NCBI RefSeq assembly: GCF_023520895.1
Contig: NZ_CP026029.1
Coordinates: 2,914,001 to 2,978,000 of the forward strand
Direction: 5' to 3'
Length of the DNA stretch: 64,000 nucleotides
Source of the DNA: Paenibacillus sp. PK3_47
GTDB lineage: Bacteria; Bacillota; Bacilli; Paenibacillales; Paenibacillaceae
Both the position numbers and the translations under genes were made by a program. Positions 25,050 through 34,428 of the stretch are shown here, in pieces; positions within the stretch are counted from its first letter, which is position 1, and every line of letters begins with the position of its first letter. Under the pieces are notes generated by a model. That model made no database searches. It was not told where the DNA came from and saw only the letters and a program-made list of their open reading frames with translations.

Positions 25050-25242
25050 AATTTTAGTGGGATTTTTTCCACTTAATTCTTCTGTTTTTTATGATTTATT
25101 ATTGTTAGATGGAAAACCTCCCGTTAATTCTAAGCTTACAGGCACTTTTGAATGAAATCAGGCTGATTAAGCGGAGTTTTTCCCATTAATGTTGTCATAC
25201 CGGTACTTATGGAGAAATTAAATGGAGAAATTCCTGTTAGAG
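25050..25242. repeat. Quartet element A, copy 2
   Basis: In the 497-bp gap 24858-25354, TGGA/TCCA-type palindrome cores lie at 25058-25071, 25110-25122, 25172-25185 and 25223-25235. Centres are 51.5, 62.5 and 50.5 bp apart, as in copy 1. The arms extend to TTAG and CTTAA/TTAAT. No gene is seen in this gap. Confidence 0.8.
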
Positions 25243-25354
25243 TGATAAGTGTGTGCTCTACGCTAGCTTGGATAGTCATGTGAAACTGCATTTCAGATCA
25301 AAACTGTACCCCCATGCCTTTGTTAAGATCAGCAGTGAAAGGAGGGAGACTTCA

Positions 25355-26272
25355 ATGTACGAATGGAATGAGCTGGTCCAGCGGATGGTGGATTGGATTG
25401 ACGGGGATCTGACGTCGGCGCCGACACTGATGAGAATGTCAGAACAGCTTGGTTATTCACCCTACTACTGTACCAGACAGTTTCATGCCCTGACCGGGAT
25501 GACTCTGCGGGATTATATCTGGCAGCGCCGGATCAGCCGTGCCGCTCTGGAGCTCCGTGACAGTGATACGCGCATACTGGATATTGCAGTCAAATACGGA
25601 TTCTCCTCACAGGAAGCGTTCTCGCGGGCTTTTGTCAAAGCCTTCAGGGTCACGCCCGGTGCTTACCGTAAGTCACCAAGGCCCATTCCGCTGGCCATCC
25701 GTGCTGAAGTATTCTCGCCTTATCACTATCTGATCAGGGAGCGCGATAAAATGAGGGAAGTTCATCTGCAGGAAGCGGAGATCAAGCTTGAATTCATACC
25801 TGCCCATAAGTTCATTGGGATATGGGATCTGAATTCGCACAACTACGGCGGGTTCTGGAATAACGGTCATGACTGTGACGAGATTGCCGGCACGCTTGAG
25901 AGTATGTCCCATCATACGCTTGCCGGACAATTGGGGCAGACAGCCGGATGGTTTTATCAGAATGGGCAAAAGGGGTATTTATACGGCATCCCGGTACCGG
26001 CAGATTACAGCGGAGAGATTCCTGAGGGCATGGAATGCAAAGAGATCCCGGCTTCGGAATATCTGGTCTTTTTTCATCCGCCGTTTGATTATCTCAAGGA
26101 TAACGGTGCCGTGATGCGGACAGTGGAGCAGGTCGCCTGGAGCTATGATCCCGGGGTGATGGGATATGCCTGGGACGAGGAGAATAAGCAGGATTACCAG
26201 CGCCATTTTCCCGAGGGCTACGGCTATGCGGTGCTGCGGCCGGTGAAGAAGCTTAGCGGGATCGCGGAGTAA
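25355..26272 (+). CDS. AraC-family regulator with GyrI-like effector domain
   Basis: A 305-residue transcription factor. An N-terminal AraC DNA-binding domain (residues 1-110) contains both helix-turn-helices: APTLMRMSEQLGYSPYYCTR and ILDIAVKYGFSSQEAFSRAF. The C-terminal half (about 130-300) is a GyrI/BmrR-like small-molecule-binding fold (KLEFIPAHKFIGIWD; GYLYGIPVPADYSGEIPEG). Rob- and TipA-like proteins with this layout sense drugs or other amphipathic compounds (family knowledge). AAAGGAGGG 8-9 nt upstream fixes ATG 25355 rather than 25253. It stands alone, so its targets are unknown. Confidence 0.88.
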   Translation: MYEWNELVQRMVDWIDGDLTSAPTLMRMSEQLGYSPYYCTRQFHALTGMTLRDYIWQRRISRAALELRDSDTRILDIAVKYGFSSQEAFSRAFVKAFRVTPGAYRKSPRPIPLAIRAEVFSPYHYLIRERDKMREVHLQEAEIKLEFIPAHKFIGIWDLNSHNYGGFWNNGHDCDEIAGTLESMSHHTLAGQLGQTAGWFYQNGQKGYLYGIPVPADYSGEIPEGMECKEIPASEYLVFFHPPFDYLKDNGAVMRTVEQVAWSYDPGVMGYAWDEENKQDYQRHFPEGYGYAVLRPVKKLSGIAE

Positions 26273-26320
26273 GCCGGCGGTTGTGGCTGGCTTTTAAGGA
26301 ATGAACACCAGGTAGTAACA

Positions 26321-26367
26321 GAAACCCGTCCTTTATTCTTCAGTGTACTGCTGTGGAGGACGGGTTC
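26321..26367 (-). terminator. Terminator of the XRE-BtrH gene
   Basis: GAAACCCGTCC (26321-26331) pairs with GGACGGGTTC (26358-26367) across a 26-nt loop, just beyond the minus-strand stop at 26377. Confidence 0.6.
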
Positions 26368-26376
26368 AATGTATGT

Positions 26377-28167
26377 TTAACTTTCGGTAGGGATATTCAG
26401 GATCTGAGCGGCCAACTCATCCCCTCTGCGTTCTAAATTGGTTACGGTGTGCAGTAGTCCGGCCTGCTCCTCCCGGTGTTCCCGGTTCCAAAGCTGCTTG
26501 GCTGAAGAACTTCCCTGCAGGACAGCCGGTTCAGTCATATTTCTATAAAAATGATCAAGCAGCATATAAATTTGCCGATATATACCACCCAGTTCTTCCA
26601 GTACGGGGTGGGCGGAAGGGTTTTGTACATGCTGCAGTGACGCCTGCAAGTAAGCGGCAGCACTTCTGCGTGCATCGGTCAGTGCCATCATGCAAAAGTG
26701 ATTCACACCGCCTCTGCGCGCGAAGGTCTCGTCATCAGCAGATTGGTACCATTGGTGATCTAGAAGCCCCTCCCGCCAGATCCTAAAAGCTGCATACCCC
26801 AGAGTATAGCTGTTGTTCACCGGGATCTGCATGGAGTCCAGCTTAATCCGAAGTGAAGCATATAAATTGTCCAGTGCAGAGGGAGCAGGGCTTAGGTCGT
26901 TTATCCGAATTAGCTTATACGGCCATTGGTCCACATACAGATAGCCTTTACTGATGTTCATATCTTCCTGAAACTCAGGATCATTCTTAAGTTCGTTAAA
27001 GGTCTCGTCATCAAAATAGCTCCGGCATAACAGGGTGCTGCCGTTGTCCAAATATCCGGTAATAACCCCCCACTCCGGCGCAACCCTAAGATTGATAGCA
27101 ATCGGCAGTCGCCCCCCGCGGATACACTCCATGATTTTCTGCTTCTCCAGTTTACGTTCTTCCGGCGTAGGATGGCCTGCAAAGCTGGCATCAATCCCGA
27201 AGGCGCTGAATGCAGGGGTGGCATAGTCATAGGCAACAAGAGCATCGGCTGAGCTGTAATCCCATACCGGATCAAAGGCAATTCTCCAGCAAGCTCCCGA
27301 AACACCCATCACCTCTTCATAATTGGTCTCCACACCCATAGAGGACAATGATGTATAAAGAGCACCTGCCCAGGAACAATCCATACCTTTGCCAAAACTT
27401 AAACTTCCGATATTTTCGACAATATAATGATTATGGAGAGCTGCGCCTGTAAATAGATGGCTCTGATCCGGATTATAATGCATCACTCCACCCTCTGCAC
27501 AGCTTACGGTATAGATACCTTCTGCATTCAAATAGACGAGCAGGAGATATTCATTGCCCTGATGATCAATCCGGCCAGGGAAAAACTCCTGGCTGACCGT
27601 GAATTGCTTCCACTGAAAATATGCATAGTGCTTCATTTTACTCAGAACATCGCGGCAGGCCAGATCATTACCGTAAGCGGCATAGATAATTTCTAATTTG
27701 TTGCTGCCAGTTTGGTATCCTTTTGAATGAGTATCTATAACGAGATGCTGGTCCATTAGTACATAATTGGAGTAGATGCCCGATGGTGTCTCGTATTTGA
27801 CTATGAGCAACTTAGGTCTGTCGCTGTGAAGGTTGTAAGGAAAGGTCTGATCGCTGATGGTTAAAGAGAGCTGGTTACCGGTAATAAACTGGTTTATAAA
27901 ATGGGTCACATCCAGATGCTCGTTTCCATCCGTGTAGACTGCAGAGAGGACAGCGAGCTCCTGCGGCAGCAGAATACTGTCAATGGAATGACCCAGAATA
28001 CTGGAGAGCAGCGGCAAAGTAGCCGTTTCAGGAAGTGATCTGCCGGTTTCCCATTTCGATACCGCCTGGGCACTGACATGTAATTGTTCAGCCAACTGTT
28101 CCTGTGACAGATGTTTTTCTTTACGCAGCATGGCGATCCTTTTACCTACATTTTCAACATTGATCAT
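26377..28167 (-). CDS. XRE regulator fused to a BtrH-like/cysteine-peptidase-like domain
   Basis: A 596-residue protein. Residues 6-60 are a Cro/CI helix-turn-helix (RIAMLRKEKHLSQEQLAEQL, then VSAQAVSKWETGRSLP). The middle and C-terminal parts carry a BtrH-N-like fold: HNHYIVENIGSLSFGKGMDC, followed by SWAGALYTSLSSMG, MGVSGACWRIAFDP and WGVITGYLDNG. These Cys, His and Gly positions resemble the papain/C39-like family of BtrH acyltransferases and related sensors. The last 150 residues are helical and unassigned. ATG 28167 has AGGAG 8 nt upstream; the longer ORF start at 28260 does not. Whether the large domain senses a ligand or acts as an enzyme is unknown. Confidence 0.72.
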   Translation of the reverse strand: MINVENVGKRIAMLRKEKHLSQEQLAEQLHVSAQAVSKWETGRSLPETATLPLLSSILGHSIDSILLPQELAVLSAVYTDGNEHLDVTHFINQFITGNQLSLTISDQTFPYNLHSDRPKLLIVKYETPSGIYSNYVLMDQHLVIDTHSKGYQTGSNKLEIIYAAYGNDLACRDVLSKMKHYAYFQWKQFTVSQEFFPGRIDHQGNEYLLLVYLNAEGIYTVSCAEGGVMHYNPDQSHLFTGAALHNHYIVENIGSLSFGKGMDCSWAGALYTSLSSMGVETNYEEVMGVSGACWRIAFDPVWDYSSADALVAYDYATPAFSAFGIDASFAGHPTPEERKLEKQKIMECIRGGRLPIAINLRVAPEWGVITGYLDNGSTLLCRSYFDDETFNELKNDPEFQEDMNISKGYLYVDQWPYKLIRINDLSPAPSALDNLYASLRIKLDSMQIPVNNSYTLGYAAFRIWREGLLDHQWYQSADDETFARRGGVNHFCMMALTDARRSAAAYLQASLQHVQNPSAHPVLEELGGIYRQIYMLLDHFYRNMTEPAVLQGSSSAKQLWNREHREEQAGLLHTVTNLERRGDELAAQILNIPTES

Positions 28168-28303
28168 ATTTTCGTCTCCTGGATTAAAATTCGACGTCGT
28201 AATTTCATTATAATTCCATATGGCTTGATGACCAGCGATTAAAAGCGGTAAAAGCATCACTATACCTCAACCGCTAGTTGAACCAGTTTTTTTATAAAAC
28301 CCC

Positions 28304-28332
28304 TTGCCATCCTCCAAAATTCATGATATATT
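28304..28332 (+). promoter_or_regulatory. Sigma-A promoter of tRNA-Leu
   Basis: TTGCCA (28304-28309), 17-nt spacer, TATATT (28327-28332). Transcription would start about 24 nt before the mature tRNA. Confidence 0.7.
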
Positions 28333-28361
28333 ATTTCTTGTGCTGCAAGAGATTTAAATTT

Positions 28362-28445
28362 GCGGTCGTGGCGGAATTGGCAGACGCGCACGGTTCAGGT
28401 CCGTGTGGTAGCAATACCGTGGAGGTTCGAGTCCTCTCGACCGCA
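28362..28445 (+). tRNA. tRNA-Leu (anticodon CAG)
   Basis: The acceptor arms GCGGTCG (28362-28368) and CGACCGC (28438-28444) pair exactly, with discriminator A at 28445. The anticodon stem CACGG/CCGTG encloses the loop TTCAGGT, anticodon CAG, reading CUG codons. A long variable arm (class II) and the T-arm GAGG-TTCGAGT-CCTC are present. CCA is not encoded. It is a single tRNA, not part of a cluster. Confidence 0.97.
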
Positions 28446-28456
28446 TCCTAATGAAG

Positions 28457-28498
28457 AAAGCTTCCGAGTTGTCCGTAAGGGCAGCCGGAAGCTTTTTT
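28457..28498 (+). terminator. Terminator of tRNA-Leu
   Basis: AAGCTTCCG (28458-28466) pairs with CGGAAGCTT (28486-28494), and the right arm runs into a run of six T. Confidence 0.88.
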
Positions 28499-28695
28499 GT
28501 TGTAATGCGGGTAAAACAAAACATGCCATTACAGATCCTGAAGGGCTCCGTTCTTGCCTTATTGAGGCATGTCGCATATAGAAAATTCATTCAAATGCTG
28601 ATACATAATGCGGGTTAGCTCCGTCTTTTATACAGTAGGCTTCTTAATTAGGAATATCATACAACCTGTCCTACGTAAAATGGGGGTAATATAAC

Positions 28696-30120
28696 ATGGA
28701 TTTTCAAGGTGTAATCAGCGCGCTGCTGCCTATTCTGTCTAAGGTATTGATTGTTGGGCTGGCGGTTTTAGGAGCTCTGGGTCTCTCTTATACTTTATAC
28801 CGCAAGAAGGGCGGGCAAAGAAGGCTACCGCTAAAAAAGTGCATAACCGCTCTATTGCTCATCATGTGGTTCGGTATCGTAATGGTGTTGACCACCTTTA
28901 GCAGGGGCCAGAACTTTGAAGGGTGGGTTAATTTCCGGCTGTTCAGCGGTTATCTAAGTGCCTGGCATCAATGGTCGCTAAGCGAGTTTCAGCTAATTAT
29001 TTTTAATATGCTGATGTTCATGCCGCTTGGATTTCTAATTCCGCTTCTTGGGATGAGAACCCGGCGTTTTACTCGTGTGCTTTTGACTTCTCTGTTTGTC
29101 ACCATCGGTATTGAGCTTTTCCAAATGATTAGCCGCAGAGGCATATTTGAGCTGGACGATATCCTGCACAACACGATTGGCAGTATAGCAGGCTACCTGA
29201 TGATGAACGCCATATTAGACAGTGTAAAGCAGCGAAAGCTGGCTTTTCGTTCAGCAGGGCTTGCGCTATGCATTCCGCTGGTTTTTGTTCTATTGTTCAC
29301 TGGTGCAATAGCCGTTTATCAGAATAAAGAGCTTGGCAATCTGTCCATCCGTCCGGCCATTAAGCAGGATATGCGCGAAGTCGGGGTTGAACTTAAGGCC
29401 GAGCTTCCGGAAGAGGCAGAGCCGGCGTCACTTTATGTCAGCGAAAGGATCTATGATTTGGAGTATGGAAAGGAGATGGCGGCACTTGTCGAGCGGTCCT
29501 TCGATCTGCAGCGTAAGGAGGAGAACCGGATTGATGGAATGAACCGGATCTGGTCATTCGTGGACCGTGACGGGAATCCGTACACCTTCAACTATAACTT
29601 AAAGGACGGCGGGTGGCAGTTGTATATCGAGGGCGACCGGAATCTCACGATGAGTGAAGCAGAAACAGCAGAGCATAAAGAATTCTATGAAAATTGGATG
29701 CGGTCCAACGATATTCTTCCGGAGGGCGCCGTCTTCAGCATACAGAGCGGGGATACGCTGAGATGGGATATTAGCCAACCTGTGGCCGCGATTGCGGAGA
29801 ACGAGAAGGATTTTGCAGAGGGGATGATTATGTTGATTCCGTCTTCTGAGGGTCAGAAGGCTCCCCTCGATTTGTTCCATGCTATGAACGAGAATAAATA
29901 CGTACGTAAAGCAGAGTTAATCAGCCCGGCACAGGCTTATGAGGAAGTCCTTCAGGGGAACTTCTATATATATAACGATTTGAAGAAAGGCGATTTGCTG
30001 CGCATTGAGCAAGTTGAGCTTGAGTACACCTATGATTCAAAAGGGTATTACCAGCCGGTCTACAACTTCAGCGGAACGGTGAACGGAGAAGATTGGAATA
30101 CTCAAATACCGGCCATATAG
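28696..30120 (+). CDS. VanZ-domain membrane protein with large C-terminal domain
   Basis: A 474-residue membrane protein. Residues 1-215 hold about six membrane helices including a VanZ-like core (FNMLMFMPLGFLIPLLG; TIGIELFQMISRRGIFELDD; ILHNTIGSIAGYLMM). The conserved polar residues of that core (Glu, Asp, Asn) face the membrane in VanZ proteins, which confer low-level teicoplanin resistance by an unclear route. Residues about 225-474 form a soluble, probably extracellular domain that I do not recognise. Most VanZ proteins are 150-200 residues, so the extra domain is unusual. The ribosome site GGGGG is modest. A terminator follows at 30154. Confidence 0.82.
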   Translation: MDFQGVISALLPILSKVLIVGLAVLGALGLSYTLYRKKGGQRRLPLKKCITALLLIMWFGIVMVLTTFSRGQNFEGWVNFRLFSGYLSAWHQWSLSEFQLIIFNMLMFMPLGFLIPLLGMRTRRFTRVLLTSLFVTIGIELFQMISRRGIFELDDILHNTIGSIAGYLMMNAILDSVKQRKLAFRSAGLALCIPLVFVLLFTGAIAVYQNKELGNLSIRPAIKQDMREVGVELKAELPEEAEPASLYVSERIYDLEYGKEMAALVERSFDLQRKEENRIDGMNRIWSFVDRDGNPYTFNYNLKDGGWQLYIEGDRNLTMSEAETAEHKEFYENWMRSNDILPEGAVFSIQSGDTLRWDISQPVAAIAENEKDFAEGMIMLIPSSEGQKAPLDLFHAMNENKYVRKAELISPAQAYEEVLQGNFYIYNDLKKGDLLRIEQVELEYTYDSKGYYQPVYNFSGTVNGEDWNTQIPAI

Positions 30121-30153
30121 AATTCATTGGATTCTAAAGGATAAAACTGCCCT

Positions 30154-30186
30154 AAGCTGTCATGGTTACTCATGGCAGCTTTTTTG
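30154..30186 (+). terminator. Terminator of the VanZ gene
   Basis: AAGCTGTCATG (30154-30164) pairs with CATGGCAGCTT around a 6-nt loop, followed by TTTTTG. Confidence 0.85.
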
Positions 30187-30202
30187 TTCGGAGGTGTACG
30201 AC

Positions 30203-31111
30203 TTAGTAAGATAACAGGGCTGAAGCCGGACTTGCGCTCTGCCCTTTGCGGAACTGTGAGGGGGACATGCCGCTGAGCTTATTGAATACTCGGTTGAACT
30301 GGGAGAAGCTGTTGAATCCGCACTGCCCGGCAATCACGGTAATCTTGAGCTTGCTGTAGATCAGCATCTGCTGGGCATTGCGCACCCGGGTCATCTGAAT
30401 GTAGTCGGTCAGGGTGAAGCCGGTGATTGCCTTGAACTGATGCGATAAATAATAGGAGCTGATGTAAAATTTTCTGGAGATCGAATCGAGCGTCAGCTCC
30501 CCGCTGTAATTGCTGTGGATGTAACCGGTGATTGAATAAATTTTCTGTGTAAGGCTGTCCCCGATTTCCTCCTGCACATAGCTGTTCCGGCTCCGCTGCT
30601 GGTATAAAGCGCACAAAAACTGCTGGAACAGGCTGTGAATCAGCACAGGGTTCAGCGGGGAAGCGCTGTGGGACATCGTGAAAATAGCGTTAAGAGGCTC
30701 GAACACAGTTCTGCGGGGTTCACGGGTCAGGCGGTAAATCGGCACTTCTTCTTTAAAAGAGAGGAACATTTCTTTGTAGGCGGACTCAAGGCCCGGGATG
30801 TTTTTGGGCATGGCAAAGTTAATGATCAGCCGCTTATGCGGAGGGCCCACAGGATATTGGGTTTTATGCAGCAGATGCGGACGGAGCAGCACAATGTCGT
30901 ACTGCCGGAGGGCATACATATTTCCCTCGATAACGTGGGTGGCCCTGGAATCCAGCAGAATATGAATTTCGTAAAAATCATGAAAATGCTGAAACTCCAT
31001 ATTGATGTCATGGGAGCGCTCGTCATAATCAAAATAATAAAACAGAGGATCGCCCGGAGCGTTGATGCGTACGCTATATCCTTGCTCATACAAAAGGTCG
31101 CTTTCAAGCAT
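30203..31111 (-). CDS. AraC-family regulator with cupin sensor domain
   Basis: A 302-residue activator divergent from the GH38 gene. The N-terminal cupin domain (HFHDFYEIHILLDSRATHVI; YALRQYDIVLLRPHLLHKTQ) would bind a sugar. The C-terminal AraC domain has both helix-turn-helices (LTLDSISRKFYISSYYLSHQ and VIAGQCGFNSFSQFNRVFNK). ATG 31111 is chosen because AAGGCGGTG lies just upstream. The longer reading frame starts upstream of, and includes, the TATAAT of the predicted promoter, so it is rejected. The shared 157-bp divergent region suggests it controls the GH38-GH105 operon. Confidence 0.9.
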   Translation of the reverse strand: MLESDLLYEQGYSVRINAPGDPLFYYFDYDERSHDINMEFQHFHDFYEIHILLDSRATHVIEGNMYALRQYDIVLLRPHLLHKTQYPVGPPHKRLIINFAMPKNIPGLESAYKEMFLSFKEEVPIYRLTREPRRTVFEPLNAIFTMSHSASPLNPVLIHSLFQQFLCALYQQRSRNSYVQEEIGDSLTQKIYSITGYIHSNYSGELTLDSISRKFYISSYYLSHQFKAITGFTLTDYIQMTRVRNAQQMLIYSKLKITVIAGQCGFNSFSQFNRVFNKLSGMSPSQFRKGQSASPASALLSY

Positions 31112-31145
31112 AACCGCACCGCCTTGTTTGTGGATTCCAACCCAA

Positions 31146-31175
31146 TTATATGCCCCCAAAAGCAAGATTTGCAAT
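31146..31175 (-). promoter_or_regulatory. Promoter of the cupin-AraC regulator
   Basis: On the minus strand TTGCAA, an 18-nt spacer and TATAAT upstream of ATG 31111. It lies in the divergent region shared with the alpha-mannosidase gene. Confidence 0.55.
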
Positions 31176-31239
31176 AATCAGGGGATACAATAGCAAAAAC
31201 AACGTAGTTTTTGAGCCCTGTTGTTTGTTATAGTCCAAG

Positions 31240-31254
31240 GTGAAAGCGGATACA
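31240..31254 (+). promoter_or_regulatory. Probable cre (CcpA) site before the GH38 gene
   Basis: GTGAAAGCGGATACA fits WTGNAANCGNWNNCW at 14 of 15 positions and abuts the AGGAGG ribosome site of the alpha-mannosidase gene. Confidence 0.5.
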
Positions 31255-31268
31255 GGAGGTGGAGTCGG

Positions 31269-34200
31269 ATGTTTTGGACAGAGGAAAAGCTGGTGCGGCG
31301 TCAGGCTGAAATCGGAAAGTTCAGATACCGCAAGGTAATGGAGATTACAGAGCTGGAGTTTGCCGAGGATGAGGCTGGAGCGAATGGTGTATATCCCCGG
31401 GAGATTTCTTTCCATGATACCATCAGGCTGCAGGAGCGCTGGGCCGGACGGGATCTGTATATCTGGCTGCGGGCGGTGGTGAAGCTGCCTCCAAGCCAGA
31501 AGGGCTGCAAAATCGCCGGAATCTTTGACTTCGGCAAATCCGGAAGCTTCAATAATTCCGGGTTTGAAGCGCTGCTGTTTGTGAACGGAGAGCCCTACCA
31601 GGGCGTGGATAATAATCATAGAGAGGTTATTTTTAGCCAGGAATTAGGCGGGCAGACGGTGGAGCTGGTCTTTCGGCTGTGGTCGGGTCTGGAGGGCGGC
31701 GGGCCACCCGTTATCCAGGAGCATAAAATCAGCGAAGCCATGATCGGCTATCTGGACGAAGCCATTGATGATCTGTTCTTTATGTCCCAGGCGGCGCTTG
31801 ACACCTGCCGGTATCTGGGCAGCGACCAGCCGGAGAAGCAGTGGCTCACAAAAGCGCTGAACGACGCCTTCCGCGAAATTGACTGGTCAGAGCCGGGATC
31901 GCTAGAACATAGACTCTCGCTGTACCGCGCGGGTGACAGCCTTAACCGGGCGGTTGAAGCCATGCCCAAAACCTTTGATGTTACGCTCACGGCACTCGGC
32001 CATACACATATTGATGTAGCCTGGCTGTGGCAGCTGAAGCATACACGGGAAAAGATTGCCCGTTCCTTCTCCACCGCGCTGCGGCTGATGGAAGAGTATC
32101 GGGAGTATCAGTTCATGCAGCCCCAGCCCCAGCTGTACGACTATCTGAAGAAGGACTATCCTGACCTGTACACACGGATCTCGGAGAAGATCAAGGAAGG
32201 CCGCTGGGAGGCGGAAGGCGCGATGTGGCTGGAAGCGGACTGCAATATTCCGTCAGGCGAGTCGCTGGTGCGCCAGATTCTGGCGGGCAAACGCTTTTTC
32301 CGGGAAGAGTTCGGTATCGAGAGCAAATATTTATGGCTGCCGGATGTGTTCGGGTACAGCTGGGCTTTGCCGCAGATTTTGCGCAAGTCAGGCATCGACA
32401 CCTTCATGACGACCAAAATCAGCTGGAACCAGTTCAACCGGATGCCGCATGACACCTTCTGGTGGCGGGGAATGGACGGATCGGAGATCCTGACCCATTT
32501 TATTACAACCTCGGAGAAGAACGGGGCTCCTTATACGTATAACGGACGGATGACTGCAGGCCTGCTGCGGGGAATCTGGAACTCGTACCAGGACAAGGAG
32601 GTCAATGATCACCTGCTGTTTGCTTACGGCTGGGGTGACGGCGGCGGCGGACCTACACGGGAAATGCTGGAGCTGAGAAGGCGGTTTGATAAGCTTCCGG
32701 GAATGCCTGCAATCAAGACGGGCAGCGCCGGCGAGTATTTTGCGGGGCTTCAGGAGCGAATCCGGAATACAGACGGCTATGTGCATACATGGAACGGCGA
32801 GCTGTACTTTGAATACCACCGGGGCACCTATACCTCCCAAGCCCGCAATAAAAAATATAACCGGCGCCTTGAGCTCCTGCTGCGGGATGCCGAGTGGCTG
32901 CATACGCTGGCCGGTGTAAGAAAGGGAAATCTGGAAACTGCCTATCCGGCGGAGGAGCTGCGGGGCATCTGGGAGATCCTGCTGCGCAACCAGTTCCATG
33001 ACATTATTCCGGGATCCTCGATCAAAGAGGTCTATGAGGACAGTGACCGGGAATACGCGGAAGGAGAAGAGCGGGCGCTGGTGCTGATTCACGGCAGCGG
33101 TCAAGCCGGGGATGATCATGTCAGCCGGAAGTATCTCACGCTGCTGAACAGCTCAGGCTGGGACCGTCCGCGTTATGTGGAGCTGCCGGCAGAAATGGCG
33201 GGCGGGGAGGCAGAGATCATCCGCGATGCAGATGGAATGCCTCTGGAGCAGCAGCGGACGGCGGACGGCGGCAGGCTGCTGTATGTCACCTCGGTGCCAG
33301 CACTTGGTACGGCGGTGCTGCAGGCCCAGGCGGAGGAGCAGGACAACACCGGAGCGGAGCACGGGGCAATGCTGGCAGATGCCGATGGCAGCAGCCTGAA
33401 GACACCTTTAATTGAGGTGACCTGGAACGAACAGGGGCATTTCACGTCCATACGCGACCGCGTTAACAGCCGCGAGCTTTTGGCGCCCGGGCAGCGCGGC
33501 AATGTGCTTCAGGTGTTTGAAGACAAGCCGCTGGACTTTGAGGCCTGGGATATAGATCTCTTTTACCAGGAGAAAATGAAGGAAATTACGCAGCTCGATG
33601 AATGCGCCCTGGTTGAAAACGGCCCGCTGCGCGCTGTTCTGCGCATGACCTGGAGCTACCACCGCACGTCGGTTACCCAGCACATCATATTTTACCGGGA
33701 TACGGCCCGGATTGATTTCCGCACGGTCATGGACTGGCACGGGCATAACCAGCTGCTGAAGGTAGCCTTCCCGGTAGATATTCATGCGCTGGAAGCGACC
33801 TATGATATCCAGTTCGGCAACGTGAAGCGTCCGACGCACTGGAATACAAGCTGGGACTATGCCAGGTTTGAGACGGTGGGGCACCAGTGGGCGGATGTCA
33901 GTGAAACCGGGTATGGTGTAGCGCTGCTCAATGACTGCAAATATGGCTATGACATTAAGGACAGTGTGCTGCGGCTGACGCTGCTGAAATCGGCTGTCCA
34001 TCCGGATCCGGAGCAGGATCAGGGTCTGCACAGCTTCACTTATGCGCTTTATCCGCACACCGGCGGTTTTGTCGAGGGCAGGGTGGTCCAGGAGGCCTGG
34101 GAGCTTAACAATCCGCTGCGTACGGTGGCCGGGAATCTGGGCGGAGCGCCGCTGTTCTCCATCAAGGGCAGCAATGTGCTGATCGATGCCGTAAAACGCT

Positions 34201-34409
34201 CGGAGGACGGCAGCCATGTCGTACTGCGCCTGCACGAATATGCCGGATCGCGTACACAAGTGCGGGTGGAGAGCGCCTATCCGCTCACAGCCTGGCAGGA
34301 ATGCAATCTGATGGAAGAGCCGCAGGGAGAGTGGCGGGAGGATGACTTTGAGTTTCCGATCAAGCCTTATGAGATCAGGACATTCAGAATACAGATGGGG
34401 AAAGCATAG
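31269..34409 (+). CDS. GH38 alpha-mannosidase
   Basis: A 1046-residue cytoplasmic glycosidase that removes alpha-linked mannose with retention. The zinc-binding motif G-H245-T-H-I-D249 (GHTHIDVAWLWQ) and the nucleophile Asp359 in WLPDVFGYS identify GH38. A mid-region three-helix bundle (EIWEILLRNQFHDIIPGSSI region, about 575-600) and a long C-terminal beta domain (about 680-1046) follow; length is normal for the bacterial Mn/Zn-dependent type. AGGAGG 9 nt upstream fixes ATG 31269. It is followed after 19 bp by the GH105 gene, and together they may trim a mannose- and uronate-containing oligosaccharide (inference). Confidence 0.92.
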   Translation: MFWTEEKLVRRQAEIGKFRYRKVMEITELEFAEDEAGANGVYPREISFHDTIRLQERWAGRDLYIWLRAVVKLPPSQKGCKIAGIFDFGKSGSFNNSGFEALLFVNGEPYQGVDNNHREVIFSQELGGQTVELVFRLWSGLEGGGPPVIQEHKISEAMIGYLDEAIDDLFFMSQAALDTCRYLGSDQPEKQWLTKALNDAFREIDWSEPGSLEHRLSLYRAGDSLNRAVEAMPKTFDVTLTALGHTHIDVAWLWQLKHTREKIARSFSTALRLMEEYREYQFMQPQPQLYDYLKKDYPDLYTRISEKIKEGRWEAEGAMWLEADCNIPSGESLVRQILAGKRFFREEFGIESKYLWLPDVFGYSWALPQILRKSGIDTFMTTKISWNQFNRMPHDTFWWRGMDGSEILTHFITTSEKNGAPYTYNGRMTAGLLRGIWNSYQDKEVNDHLLFAYGWGDGGGGPTREMLELRRRFDKLPGMPAIKTGSAGEYFAGLQERIRNTDGYVHTWNGELYFEYHRGTYTSQARNKKYNRRLELLLRDAEWLHTLAGVRKGNLETAYPAEELRGIWEILLRNQFHDIIPGSSIKEVYEDSDREYAEGEERALVLIHGSGQAGDDHVSRKYLTLLNSSGWDRPRYVELPAEMAGGEAEIIRDADGMPLEQQRTADGGRLLYVTSVPALGTAVLQAQAEEQDNTGAEHGAMLADADGSSLKTPLIEVTWNEQGHFTSIRDRVNSRELLAPGQRGNVLQVFEDKPLDFEAWDIDLFYQEKMKEITQLDECALVENGPLRAVLRMTWSYHRTSVTQHIIFYRDTARIDFRTVMDWHGHNQLLKVAFPVDIHALEATYDIQFGNVKRPTHWNTSWDYARFETVGHQWADVSETGYGVALLNDCKYGYDIKDSVLRLTLLKSAVHPDPEQDQGLHSFTYALYPHTGGFVEGRVVQEAWELNNPLRTVAGNLGGAPLFSIKGSNVLIDAVKRSEDGSHVVLRLHEYAGSRTQVRVESAYPLTAWQECNLMEEPQGEWREDDFEFPIKPYEIRTFRIQMGKA

Positions 34410-34428
34410 CCTTTAAAGGCAATCCAAT

